A stretch of 64,000 nt of DNA from Oscheius tipulae (Eukaryota; Nematoda; Chromadorea; Rhabditida; Rhabditidae), in assembly GCA_037178975.1 (NCBI GenBank), contig JASJZH010000002.1:5321501-5385500 (forward strand), in the 5' to 3' direction. The position numbers and the translations under genes were made by a program. Positions 47,570-58,498 of the stretch are shown in pieces (position 1 is the first letter of the stretch; each line of letters begins with the position of its first letter). The notes under the pieces were generated by a model that saw only the letters and a list, made by a program, of their open reading frames with translations, did no database searches and had not been told where the DNA came from.

Positions 47570-48290
47570 CGGTACACGTCTTTGACGCGGACAGCCGTGC
47601 ACACAGAGAGACATTCTAGTAGACAGAGTGAGTTCATCGGCTGTGTTGGTTGGGACAGCTTCGAAATGGACTTGTTGCGGCAGTCGATCTTGTTCGTCCA
47701 TTGACTGCTTTCTTGACCTTCAAAAATGTCGACGAACTGATCGTGTGTGCGTATCCATGAGAGACCTCCAGCAAGAGCTTCACAGGTTTTACAAGCAAGC
47801 AATCCTTATCTTCCGACGGACTTTTGTCGCCTCTCCTGACCCGGCTCTGTTGGCTAGCGGCATTGTACGTACTGAGGCTAAGAGACGGCTGAGTTATGGA
47901 AGACTCGATTGTGGTGGTAGAGACATTTCTCTAGTAGCGTCTACCTGAAGTTGAAGAGGCAGAAAGGAATAAACCAAATCATTTGCTTGAGCTTTTTGTT
48001 GATTTTGGAAGTGCAAAGCAATCTCTAAATCCTAACATCTCGACGCCACCCCAGTCTCTAATATCCGACTTGCTGATCACTCCGAAGAGACTCCTACACA
48101 AGCGCAAATCTGCCCTCGAACTAAAGACTGGAGTTTACAGGACTACCTTAGGACTACCCCAGCCCCTCAAGATGGTAGAGAATAAGCTTGGAAAAGTAGA
48201 GAAACTTTGCCTAGGAGAGTTCGAATCGAAGGAGACGACAACACAGCGCAGCAGCAGACGTTGAAACTGGCTACCTCAGGAAGCGAGTTT
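47570..48290 (+). repeat. Right arm of the inverted duplication, with open frames
   Basis: Counterpart of 46281-47220 in opposite orientation, separated by about 350 nt. On the plus strand it keeps two open segments: MRDLQQELHRFYKQAILIFR from 47756, running to a stop at 47946, and STPPQSLISDLLITPKRLLH, which runs to a stop at 48262. The same peptides are recognisable in the left arm, so the duplicated unit may once have been coding. No known family is recognised and no ITR or transposase is visible. Confidence 0.65.
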
Positions 48291-50009
48291 CTGATAAAGC
48301 AGCTTAGTTCTGCAACATAACATTGAAAGAAAACAAATAGATGCGAGCAAATAGCGCTTTTGTTACCTTCATCTAGAAGAGTAGAATGGCTAGTCTTCAC
48401 TAGGTCATTAAAAGTGTTCCAATCGACACTGAACTCTCTGATATCATTCGAGCGGAAGGAGAAAGCTATGGTTTTCGTCTCTTACTTCGTTCTCACCCTG
48501 ACGTGTCATCGAAACCTGTGAGAGAGAAAGAGTACATCTTCTGTACTTTCTCTCTAACGAGCCGTGATCTCTTCAAATCGAATGGCCATTGCCTTATAGT
48601 TAACAGCCTGAGGTTTCAGTTCTAATGGTTATTTGGTGTCGATAGCTAATGTTATCTGAGAAGTCGAGTAAGAAGAAGCATGTGACAGGAAATGTCCGAG
48701 ACAGATGGGGTTCAAAACGGGAAGTGACCGCAGCGCCGATCTTTACACTTCCTTATGGGAATGAGACTGACAAAAAGCGGGAGCTTTAAAAGGTTGACGG
48801 GCAGATGACGATAAGTCATTCGGATAAGTTGGAGTTTCCTTTTCTAGTTATCTTGCCCTTTCAAGTCAGCGGAGTCACCAAGCTTTCTTGTCTAGTCCCA
48901 GTTCCATGTCATTCGGTCCTTTGGCGGAAAGTAACAGAGTTATGAAAGTGGGGCGACCAAATTTCCCATGTTTGCATTCAAAAGCTGTATTCCCGATGAC
49001 GCGAGTTCATATTCTCGAATCCCCTGTGTTTGTCCATCTTCTATTTGGAGGACGACAGTCCTAGATATTTTCTGGTTTCCTTTTTCCTTCCTCAGAATAG
49101 CTGAACAACAACAAGGCTTCCCGTCACGATTCTGTGAAGATCTCTTGACCAGCAAAAGGGCAAAAGATTGGCTTTTGATCCGGGTATCAATCAGTTCTTA
49201 TCTGTACAGTACTTTATGCCCCACTGAGCCATAAGGACAGTTAGTGTTTCGATGGAGGAGACGGAAGTGTCTAATGACAGTCATTTTTTATCAATCAGCT
49301 GATAGAGGAGAAGCAGGGGGTCGAGACGAAAGGTTGACTGTACAATCTCTCTCTGAAACAGTTTTTCCGTTCCTGGTTTACTCAATTAGTCCGATTACAA
49401 CACGTTCTTCTGATAAGTTTCCGTGTCTTGCCTATTAGTGTTCTCGGCATCAGCTTGTCGGCTCGAATTTACACTGAACCGCGACGTGAACCTTTGGTCG
49501 AAAGGCCGTGGGAAAGTGACTTCTCTTTGGGGAAATCTAGTCTCTCTGGAATTCATATTGTATGATTATTGTAACGTCAAGAGAAGGTGGAACATACAGG
49601 CGACGAAAAACAAACACAGGTAGCGCTAATTTGTGACCTGGGGCGGAAATTTAAGATGGCAGCCATGGGGAGAATACAGAGAGAGTTTTCTTCCAGAGCA
49701 TTTATTGAAATCCAGTCGGGAAAAATTTGGTTTAAAGAGGAAAGACCTCGACGGCCACTTCCTCTTTTTAATCCCTCCACTTATGGGCTTTCCATTAAAA
49801 GTACCAAAGAATGGTCTAGTGTTCCCTCTCTCGAGATGTCCCTCTTTGCCGCCGTCGCTCCCACTCTTTTCTCGTTTTCAGCTCGCATCCAGTCTTCCCA
49901 CCTACTACCAGTAGCTCTCTCACTTTTCCAGGGGGTCGTGAGCGCCGCCCACCAGCCGACCGAGTACAAAAGGAGAAGGTCGGGAATAAGGAGAAGCATC
50001 GAGACAGTC
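48291..50009. other. Intergenic region upstream of the MIG-18-like gene
   Basis: About 1.7 kb. No exon chain is supportable. Long plus-strand frames at 49587-50075 run into the MIG-18-like signal peptide exon but lack a better start and look like 5' UTR or chance frames. Confidence 0.45.
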
Positions 50010-52135
50010 ATGTACTCTTCTCTAGCTATTCTTCTTTTGGCGACCTCAGTTGTTCAGGCCTACGGTGATAGGTAGGGTTTTTCTGATTTATTTTCCTTCT
50101 TCTAAAGTTCGGGTCCTCTAATCTACTGCTTTATACGGTATCTCCGAGTCCACTTGTAAATTCTGAGCTCTAGGTACTATGACTTTTAAATCGTACTCTT
50201 GCGAACACTATTCAGAAGTGGGCATCCTTAAAGTTATGGTAGGGGTGCTTGAGATGGCTTCCCACAAAAATTGTTCACAGAATTCTCATGGCGCTTTAGA
50301 TCTTAAGTAAAACGGCATACATCTTTGGATTTCATGATTTCAGCTTGGTGATTGTCTTTGAAAAAAAAAAGTATGGGGCTACCTTTTTTTCAAAACAAAA
50401 CGAATACAAATAATAGCTCCATGTACTGCCCCAGACGTCCGATAATGGTTTCGGTAGCAAAACCTTCCGTGTTTTCCTTCTCGCAGCACTGATCAGTCGT
50501 GGTCAAGGTTGCTGTAATAGACTCCAAAATGTGTTCTCGACAGTCTTTGCCGCCCCAATGTCTTCCTCTCCAATATCAACCATTTCCATCTAATTGGATC
50601 TCTTTTGTACTTCCCGGAGCTCAAGGTCACCTGAAATCAACCAATTTTGAAGCGGGACCCGTGTACTTTCATTTCCGGCGTCGTAAAGTCCGGCAGAATT
50701 GATGAACTACTTCCGATCCTTGTGCATTTCGTCTCTGGAAACGCCCGCTTTTAGTTGTATTCTAGTTTTTTGGCTGTAAACTGGTTCGCGAACTGAATAA
50801 GAAACTTCCGGGCGTGATAGCGAAGAGTTAATTGGAAGTTGCAGATGTTGGAGCAGTGGCAATGGTGGACCAGCCAAGTGGTGGAATGAGGGGGAGCGTC
50901 TGGACCGAGGTAAATTCTGGTACGAGTGCCATCGTGGTCAACTCCGAGCCATGGGCTGCTTCGGAACTGATGGACAACGCCTACCGATTGGAGGTACCTA
51001 CATTTCTGGAGGATATGAGATCACTTGTACTCTTGGTCGGTTTTTGTCTTCTCTTCTTTCTGACTATTTGTTTATAGGAAGTGACGGCTACCTGCAGTTC
51101 AAGTACTCTGCCTGTATTTCCGTCGACGGTCAGCGTCGAATGCCCGGAGAGACTTGGGCCGATTCCGCTCAACTCTACTACTTTACCTGTGTTCCCGACC
51201 GCGAGTTTTTGAAGATCCGAGCCGAAGGCTGTTACACCCACGACAAGGAAGGGAAGATGAAGATCGGAGAGAGTTACGACCACGGAGACTACACGTAAGG
51301 ACACAGTTCTCTTCCTTTTACAACACGTTTTTCAGTTACGAGTGCAAGGTGAACACGAACGGAAGTCTCCAGCTGTGCAGCGTGGGCTGTGTCCATGATG
51401 GTCAGCGCTACAAAATCGGGGAGCAGTGGCATGTAAGTAGGCGGGGGTGTTTGAACCATGCGGTGTGACCGGTTATGCTTAGCACATAACGACCTCTAAA
51501 GAGTTCAAGTACAAGACTTCCGTCTAAAGATTTTCGATCTTTGCAGGAGAACGACTTCGTCTTCTACTGCAAGCTGAACAAAGGACGTTGTTCAAAGAGG
51601 AGCATTGGATGTGTCCACGAGGGAAAGAGTCTTTACGACGGAGACCGTTATAGGGACGAGCAGACTGTCTACCAGTGTGAGATCCGACAGGATTCCTACG
51701 GACAGAAGCCTGTTGGATGTGTATCCAGGGATCAGAATGGACATGCTGTGGACCGAGTCATCGGATGCAGATGGTATCTTCAGACCTCCAACTCAAAAAT
51801 CGAACAGACTTGTGAATTGGACGGAGGCGCCACTAAGATTAACACTGTCGGATGCATCTACAGACACAATGTGAGTTCTTAGGTATATTTCGGTAACTTC
51901 GACTTTTCAGGGCTACGACACAATCTTCCTGAACCCCGGAAGCTACACGATCTGGAACCTTCCTCGAGTTCGCAATCAGTCTATCGGACTAGCTTGCAAG
52001 GTATAGTACCCTTTTGACTTTTCTTACTTCAAAGTTTAGCGAACAAGCTACGGAGCTGCTCTGGAAACGTTCGACGTGAACCGATTACACGAGATGACCC
52101 AAGGAATGAAGTACGATCTGCCGCGTGGCAAATAA
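50010..52135 (+). CDS. Secreted Cys-rich protein of the MIG-18 (fibronectin type I-like) type
   Basis: Likely extracellular-matrix or basement-membrane protein; C. elegans MIG-18 acts with an ADAMTS protease in gonad migration. Seven exons splice cleanly: 50010-50071, 50845-51035, 51078-51294, 51336-51432, 51547-51870, 51911-52000 and 52040-52135, giving 358 aa. The signal peptide is MYSSLAILLLATSVVQAYG. A series of about 45-50 residue modules follows, each with a pattern like G..W....Y.Y.C.....L....GC: examples are KFWYECHRGQLRAMGCFG, YYFTCVPDREFLKIRAEGC, YTYECKVNTNGSLQLCSVGC and VFYCKLNKGRCSKRSIGC, plus YQCEIRQDSYGQKPVGC. The last part (GYDTIFLNPGSYTIW) lacks the repeat. The first intron is large (773 nt). 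The family name is from pattern memory; the repeated secreted architecture itself is clear. Confidence 0.75.
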
Positions 52136-54195
52136 TCCCACACGATCTCTTCTCCAAATGATCTACATTACGTGTACATATAAGTGTCTGTGTGAGAGGG
52201 ATATAAAGAGTCTCTATTTCGGGGAACACCTGTGTTGCACCTGTGGGTTCTCTTGTCCAAAGGGGCCAATTAGTCGCTCGGGCGTCTTTCTCCTCTGGAG
52301 CGAGGTGAAGAAACAGCTGTGCGGTCACGCCCGGCTTTGGTTCTCCTCCTCCCCCTTCTCCATCAGGATAATCAGCGATAATAGTCTTCTGCCTTGACTT
52401 TGCTTAAAGATTCTACGCTTTTTGAGCCATTCAACCGTGAGCGATTCGTTCTGAACACATTAGCTATGAGCTGTTGAAACCCTTCAAATCTACTTTCACG
52501 AGTTTCTGTTCTGTGATACCTCCTAATCTAGTTATAAATGCTCAAAAGTCTGTGTGTATATGTGTGTGTCTGTCTGAAGTCAATATTGCAATAAGGGTGC
52601 ACTACTTTGTGCGCACACTAATTGTGGGCAAGTCAAGTCAGTTTGGGAGATAGCTTTTTTGGGAGAACGTTGTTTCTGTCACGGTAGTTCGACACGGCGG
52701 GGAACATGAGAGAAGGTTGAAAAGGTCCTAGTGAGAGGTAAAGGGGACCAGGCTGACAGAGGGGGATAGAAACCGGGCAATTCAAAGCAATGAGGGCTAT
52801 TACTGTTATTGAGCCCCTAGGAGCGATAGCATTACTTGTATTTTCCTATTTTGTGTTTCCAGGACCAACCAGTATAGCAAATTAGAAAACTGTTCAAAGA
52901 AATCATTACATCTAAGTATTTACGTGATCTGCTTGCTTCAATTTTCTGCTAACATGGTGTATGCACTCAATATTAAACTTCTTTAGCTGGCTAAGGGGTT
53001 CCCTAACTGTTGTAATTTTTTTTGTTGAACAGAAACCAAGAGATTTAGCTATTAATGAATAAGCAGCAGGTTCTATTTTTACAGCTCCAGAGAAAGAGTA
53101 AACATGAGTCGGTGGGATAAGCAGATTAGATCAGCGACTTAGCCGTAGCTCCCCATAACGGGCAGAACCTAATAACTTTTATGAAATTTTAACACGAATC
53201 CTCTTTCATAAGTGCTCGAAATCCAAATGAGAGCATCAGTCTTTGCTCTATTCCTGCAATAAACAGGAGCTAACTGAGAAGGAGTGCTGCTAATCCAGGA
53301 GAGACGCCAATCAAGATCCTCTGGACTTTTGGCGCGCGCCACACAATGACCGCCCTTCATTATTTTTGCTAATCCAACGCACCTCCTAATTGCCTTTATT
53401 TCCCGCCACTATACGAGTTCATGAATGTAACCATGGCAGCCTTTTTTTCAGAGTTGTGAGTTCAGTTTCTTTTGGCGACTAATATGAGCCTACCCTTTTG
53501 CTCCCGAAGGACACATTTTGCCGCACATTTCCGCTATAATTATAGCCGATCATCTCTCCTAGTCCATTCTCCTTTAAAGCCTTTTTTTGTCCAAGAGGGC
53601 CCGTGTGTGTCGCTCCGGATGAATATCAAATTGCCGTCGCTCTCTCGGTTCCCTTGCGCAGTCTTCAAAGGCAAACATCTCTTTCTTCGGGCCCATTGAA
53701 TGCTAAACTCAATTTTGTCTTTAACCTAATGATGAGCGTACGAACAAGTCTCCTTTTCTGCCCGCGGGATACACACACATGAACGACTCACTGGTCTTGC
53801 CTTATTGGCAATTCATTGAGGGTCATCCCGTCCTGTTGCCCTCAATGAGATGACTCAATCCGTTTTGTTTTCAGCTCCTCGCGGCCATACAATCTCTCTT
53901 GGGGACATTCTTCAGCAGTCTAGAGTAGACATAAACAGCGATCTTGTTGTCTATGTCCTGACTGAGTTCATTCTTATAGGAGGGTACTCCTTTCAACTAC
54001 CGAACTTCTCCTCTTTCTACCTTTTTTCATCTCCTTTTTCGTACGAGCACAGCCCTTCCTCCAGCTAATCCCCTAAGGCGACTCCAGATCCCCCTGGATG
54101 GCATCTAAACGACCGCGCGGATGATAAATGCTCGAAAATTAGCCTTTCTTCCCTCTTCATGTCTGCGCATCAACGTTTCCTGTTCAGATGACAAG
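52136..54195. other. Intergenic region
   Basis: About 2 kb. A short TG-rich tract (TGTGTGTATATGTGTGTGTC) occurs near 52550. No gene, tRNA or element end is recognised. The MIG-18-like gene must end shortly after 52135. Confidence 0.5.
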
Positions 54196-55328
54196 ATGAG
54201 ACAGTTGCTTCTCTTCCTTCTACTGATAGTATCCGCATTTGCTCTCAATGAACTGAGAGCCGTTCGAAGGAGAGTGGCCCGATCTGTGGCGAATCCAACA
54301 GCAGAGACAATTTCCGATAACATGATTCTACAGCTACAGAAGGAGAGAAAAGAGCGTCGGTTGTTGAGGAAGAAGAAGCAGAAACTGAAGGAGTTGAGAG
54401 AAGAAATTAGGCAGCTGTCAATGCAGAGGAGGAGGCCAGGTAGGGAATAACTTTTCCTTAAGAACGATATTCAGAATCTGCCACCCTTCTGGAAGAGACA
54501 GTCCGAAAACCGAAGAAGGACACTCGTTGGAAGAGGAAACTCATCGAGAAGTTGAAGGGAATAGTGAGAAGACTGGATCGGATAGAGAAGCAGAAGAGTC
54601 CAGTCGTAAGAGCAGAGAGACAGTCAGCTTACCATAACCAATTAAGAACAAAGTGAGAGTTGTGACAGCGATTGAGCCGAAAGTTATGGTCACAACAACC
54701 GCCGCCAGCTCTTCCACAACCCCCTTGATCAAGACTAGTATCAGCACACCGGCAGAGGACACGAAAATGAGGAGGATACAGTCCTCGATCGAACAGGCTC
54801 GGAGCGGAGAGAACGGGACAGCCTGTGGATCTCATTCGGACTGTCGACCAGGTAATTCAAGAACTCCTGGTACTTTTCCATAGTGTTCCCATTTTACTAA
54901 TTAGTTTGTCTTGAATTCCAAAGCAATAGTTAGTGACAGAATTCTATTTCGAAACACTGTAATTAGGTGCAGAGTTTATTTCGACTACTGTCATTGCGTA
55001 TCTTCTGAAACGAGATGGATCATAAATGAACCGAAATGTCATATGTCAAGCAACAATCTTAGGTCGCTGCTGTCAAAGAACAGCTTCAATTCAAAGCGGG
55101 CCGGCAGTCTGCACCTTCTTCAGTCTTCCAGAAAACGAACCCTGTACGGATTCATGTCAGTGTGCTCACAGATTGTTGTGTTTCTACCCGAAGGACAACT
55201 CGACGGTTTGTTCGGTTTTTCCAGAAAGTTGTAGACTCTCCTTTAGAAGCCCTACTGCAAGAAGGCACAGTCGTCCGACATCACTTCGGGCGTCTATCTG
55301 CAGCAAAAGGACGGACTCTTTGCAGTGA
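54196..55328 (+). CDS. Secreted protein with prokineticin/Dickkopf-colipase-fold C-terminal domain
   Basis: Four exons, 54196-54439, 54475-54605, 54647-54851 and 55063-55328, join to 281 aa. The ATG follows a TTTCCTGTTCAG acceptor by 8 nt. A signal peptide (MRQLLLFLLLIVSAFALNE) leads into a strongly basic, heptad-like segment (LQKERKERRLLRKKKQKLKE) and a Thr/Ser-rich stretch (VTTTAASSSTTPLIKTSIST). The C-terminal domain has ten cysteines: ACGSHSDCRPGRCC, AVC, EPC, DSCQC, RLLCFYP and TVC. This spacing matches the prokineticin/Dickkopf Cys-2/colipase fold. A basic tail with one more Cys follows. Family members are secreted signalling ligands or cofactors; which one this resembles most is unknown. 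The third intron holds repeat R1 copy 2. Confidence 0.7.
54911..54988 (+). repeat. Dispersed repeat family R1, copy 2
   Basis: TTGAATTCCAAAGCAATAG, GTGACAGAATTC, GAAACACTGTAATTAGGTGC and CGACTAC align in order with copies at 5313 and 61714. It lies in the third intron of the Cys-rich secreted protein gene. Confidence 0.6.
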
Positions 55329-55899
55329 AGAAAAAGAAGAAATAATTGTTTTGTATGCCTATTTGTACGCCTTTCTTATTGAACTTTTGAGTTTCTTTCT
55401 ATGTGTTAAAACTGATCATCTGAACACGGATCGTCACGGTTTCGGGTGTGAGAACCTGACTTGGATGCGTAACAGTGACACCTTTTTTCGGGGTTGTGAA
55501 ATAGCTGGTAGTAGCAATGAAAATCCAAAGTTGGCTGGTCAAGAAACACTATAGATTGGGATCTTTGCGGGGATTGGCCCAAAAGACTTGGTGTTTAAAA
55601 CTTCTAGTTTGAAAGTTTGAATCTTTTGCTCGAGATCCAGTGTTCCAAATGCTTCGGGTCCCATAATCTGCGGTCATTATCGAGAAGAGTTCCGCGGTAG
55701 GATAACAGTGCGAAACAAAGCGCGCGAATAGCCGTGGGTCAGGCCGGTTGCAGCACTTTTTACAATTAGATAACGTGCTTGTCAGCGGCTCGCTCGCTAC
55801 AAAAAGGCGTCTCAGACGATCCGATTCGGTCCTCGGGAAGCCAATATAAGGCCGGCAAATAGATCAGAACAGCAGCATCCTTGTGTGTTTGTTCAAAAC
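55329..55899. other. Intergenic region upstream of collagen
   Basis: About 570 nt, which should include the collagen promoter. A TATAAGG at about 55846 lies 50 nt before the collagen ATG and is a plausible TATA element. Confidence 0.5.
55846..55852 (+). promoter_or_regulatory. Possible TATA element of the collagen gene
   Basis: The sequence AATATAAGGCC occurs about 50 nt upstream of the collagen ATG at 55900. That is close enough for a core promoter with a short 5' UTR. It is motif evidence only. Confidence 0.35.
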
Positions 55900-57185
55900 A
55901 TGGAGCCCGATAGCGTCAAAATCAAGGTTTTCACACCCATTACACTTTGTTTATTTCGCTGTTCAGGCCTATCGTATGGTCGGTTATGCCGCCATTACCT
56001 TCAGCAGCATTGCCATTCTTTCTGTCATCATCACTCTTCCCATGACCTATAACTACGTTCATACTGTTCGTCGTCAGATGCATCACGATATGAACCAGTG
56101 CCAGGTGAGTAGAACCTTCGAACCAGACCAGAATTGCTTCGAAATTTCGCTACTAGATTCCTAGTTTTTGCGGTGGTCCGATAAAGCACAGATCTTGTTT
56201 GATTAGTTCTCTTCGAGGAATCGTCTTGAGTTTTTGGGCTGCTCAGATCTCAAACCAGTTCCCCATCAAATTGAATCCATTGCAGGCTGACGCAAAGACT
56301 CTGTTCAACAACGTGGCCTTCTTGAGAAACACTCCCGTCTTCGGCAATCGTACTGCTCGTGCCTCCGGCTACGGACTCGAGAACTCTGGCTACGGCGAGG
56401 CTGCTCCCGAGACCACTCTTCCTCCCGCAACTCGTGCTCCGGCCACCCAGGCCCCTGCTCAGGGAGGATATGACTCTCCCGCTGTCGAGTCTCATCCCTC
56501 GGAGAACGTCGTCAATCATGGAAGAACCACTCCTAACGTTGATGTTGGAGAAGAAGAAGAGGAGGGTGGAGACTGTAAGGACTGCTGCTTGCCCGGACCT
56601 CCTGGTCCTGCTGGACCTCCCGGAAGACCTGGAAAGAACGGAGCTGCTGGAGCCAATGGTCTCCCTGGTAACCCTGGCCTTGCCAGCAAGCCTTGTGAGC
56701 CCACCACTCCTCCTCCTTGCAAACCGTGCCCTCGTGGACCTCCTGGACCTCCCGGCCCTGCCGGAGAAGTTGGACCTATGGGATCTCCCGGAGAGCCCGG
56801 AAACAAGGGACCCGACGGACCTCAAGGAGAGCCTGGCAACAAAGGACCCAAGGGACCAAACGGAGAGCCTGGAAAGCAAGGACCTGGTGGAGAGCACGGC
56901 CCGGCCGGAGAGAGTGGACCTCAGAAGCCCGGTCTCCAAGGACCTCCTGGCCGACCTGGATCTCAGGGACCCCGTGGACCTCCCGGACAGCCCGGCAAGG
57001 AAGGAATTCCCGGCCCCCAAGGAGAAAAAGGACCCGGAGGACAGCCTGGACAGCCCGGAGAAGATGGACATCCTGGACAGGCAGGACGTCCCGGAAAGGA
57101 TGGTCACTCCGGAGAGAAGGGAATCTGCCCGAAATATTGTGCTCAGGATGGAGGAGTGTTCTTCGAGGACGGAAGCCGTCGTTAG
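55900..57185 (+). CDS. Nematode cuticle collagen
   Basis: Structural protein of the cuticle, secreted by hypodermis and cross-linked by disulfides and tyrosines. Three exons (55900-55926, 55967-56104, 56286-57185) give 354 aa. The N-terminus [20 protein letters not shown] leads into the single helix of the Col_cuticle_N domain ([20 protein letters not shown]) and [16 protein letters not shown] basic RTAR site ([10 protein letters not shown]) fits the subtilisin-type cleavage seen in cuticle collagens. A Pro/Thr-rich and acidic linker follows. Gly-X-Y tracts are interrupted by Cys clusters: [11 protein letters not shown], then [18 protein letters not shown], and a terminal [12 protein letters not shown]. 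The stop is at 57183. The GC-rich Gly-Pro codons create long spurious frames on both strands. Confidence 0.96.
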
Positions 57186-57282
57186 ATTTGTCTGTACCAA
57201 AGTCAATGAAGATATTTATAGAGAGAGAATTCTGTAGTTTTACCAGTCGCTTACGCTCCTAACGTACTCTTTTCAGTACTCT

Positions 57283-57371
57283 TTTGAACTGTTTGACTCT
57301 CTTCTAACTCGTCTTATCAATTTTAATCTAGGATAACACTTGACAGCCACAAACATTGTCAAGTGTTATCC
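57283..57371 (+). repeat. Dispersed repeat family R2, copy 3, with perfect hairpin
   Basis: TTTGAACTGTTTGACTC, TTCTAACTCG and TTTTAATCTA match the 11.8 kb copy. It ends in a perfect inverted repeat: GGATAACACTTGACA (57331-57345), an 11-nt loop, then TGTCAAGTGTTATCC (57357-57371). It lies about 100 nt after the collagen stop, so it could also fold in the collagen 3' UTR. Confidence 0.7.
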
Positions 57372-57583
57372 CAGAGTTGCCGTGTGTTACAGACAGACGT
57401 TAGATGCCAATTGTAAAGATAGAATAATTGCTCGATAGAATCGAAGCAATCGGTTAGATATGTTGAACAAGACAACGTTGTATCTAAATGACGCTATAGA
57501 TCTCGATGACCAGGAGTCTACTTCTCTACAAGTTGAAATAATTTCCCAGACTCCTCTCCGAGAATCACACGAACAAAGTCTGT

Positions 57584-57775
57584 TTGATCATTGCCGTAGG
57601 AATAGCCAGTATTCTCCTCGGTCTCATTATTGCCAGAACAGTATATTTAGTCGCTCGTACTACCGGCATTCACAAGCGGGTAACCAACTGGCCCGTCTTC
57701 GCAGACATGATCGACGATGGCCAGAATTCCACTCTCGACACGGATGGACGGACCACTTCGGAGGACAGCAACTAG
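57584..57775 (+). CDS. Possible small single-pass membrane protein
   Basis: The frame has one strong hydrophobic segment (MIIAVGIASILLGLIIARTV) followed by YLVARTTGIHKRVTNWPVF and an acidic, Ser/Thr-rich tail. Upstream, an open frame from ATG 57460 is in a different phase, and the only obvious join would need an 18-nt intron, so the start is unresolved. A further open segment at 57870-58024 (ISDELFSIEERQGEI to SWAELMK) could be a last exon. Confidence 0.3.
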   Translation: MIIAVGIASILLGLIIARTVYLVARTTGIHKRVTNWPVFADMIDDGQNSTLDTDGRTTSEDSN

Positions 57776-58300
57776 TATCTCCCTGCTACCCAAAAATTGT
57801 CTATTTTCCCATGGTATATCGATCTCATTATATCCTATATTTCAGTCTGACAGATCGCGCACATTTCAGATGAGCTTTTCAGCATAGAGGAGAGGCAAGG
57901 AGAAATCTGCGATACACTCACGAGAAGAGACGACCGCGGAAATGGACAACGTACAAAGCCAGCTGAGTGTTCAGAACAGATACTAAGTGTGGAGGAAGAA
58001 AGCTGGGCAGAACTCATGAAGTGAAACGAGCCAGAATGGCCAGTAAACTGTTGGAATTCAGAGAAACTAGAGAAATTGTCTTTTCGAGAAAAACTAACAG
58101 GGAAACCAGTTACTGTCAGTAGTCTTAGTCGTGTCCAGCTTTTGTCGCATTTATCGGCGGTGTTCGTCGTGTTCCTGAGCCAAAATGTCTACCAGTGGAG
58201 AAGTGAAACTATGTTTTGATCGCGGTTGAGGTCTTCTAGTCGGCCATCTCGTCTGAAGTCGCTCTGAATGGAGTCTTCAGAGCTATTTCCTACTTGGTGC

Positions 58301-58498
58301 TCAGAATAAATTAAAGTAAACTAACTCGACGAAGTTGACCGTCTCGATCAAGTTGGTGGGTTCCCTCAGTCGCTCCACTGCCTTCTTCATCTTGTCCATC
58401 TTCTCCAACATCTGGCGCTCATGTTGAGTCTGGAGGAGAAAAGCAGCGACTTCTATCGAGTCTTCGACGGTCAGCGGCACGACAGTGGCAAAGCTCAT
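58301..58498 (-). CDS. Possible small coiled-coil protein
   Basis: A 65-residue frame from an ATG reads MSFATVVPLTVEDSIEVAAF and then LLQTQHERQMLEKMDKMKKA with heptad spacing. It could be a complete small protein or the first exon of a longer one. No family is recognised. Confidence 0.35.
   Translation of the reverse strand: MSFATVVPLTVEDSIEVAAFLLQTQHERQMLEKMDKMKKAVERLREPTNLIETVNFVELVYFNLF

Noticed and set aside
49587-50075. 162-residue frame as a longer N-terminus of the MIG-18-like protein
   Set aside because: The internal ATG at 50010 opens a proper signal peptide; upstream residues are basic and would bury it.
56250-57262. Long open frames on both strands over the collagen gene
   Set aside because: Gly-Pro-rich codons are GC-rich and stop-poor, so all frames stay open. 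Only the plus frame with the Gly-X-Y repeat and signature N-terminus is real.
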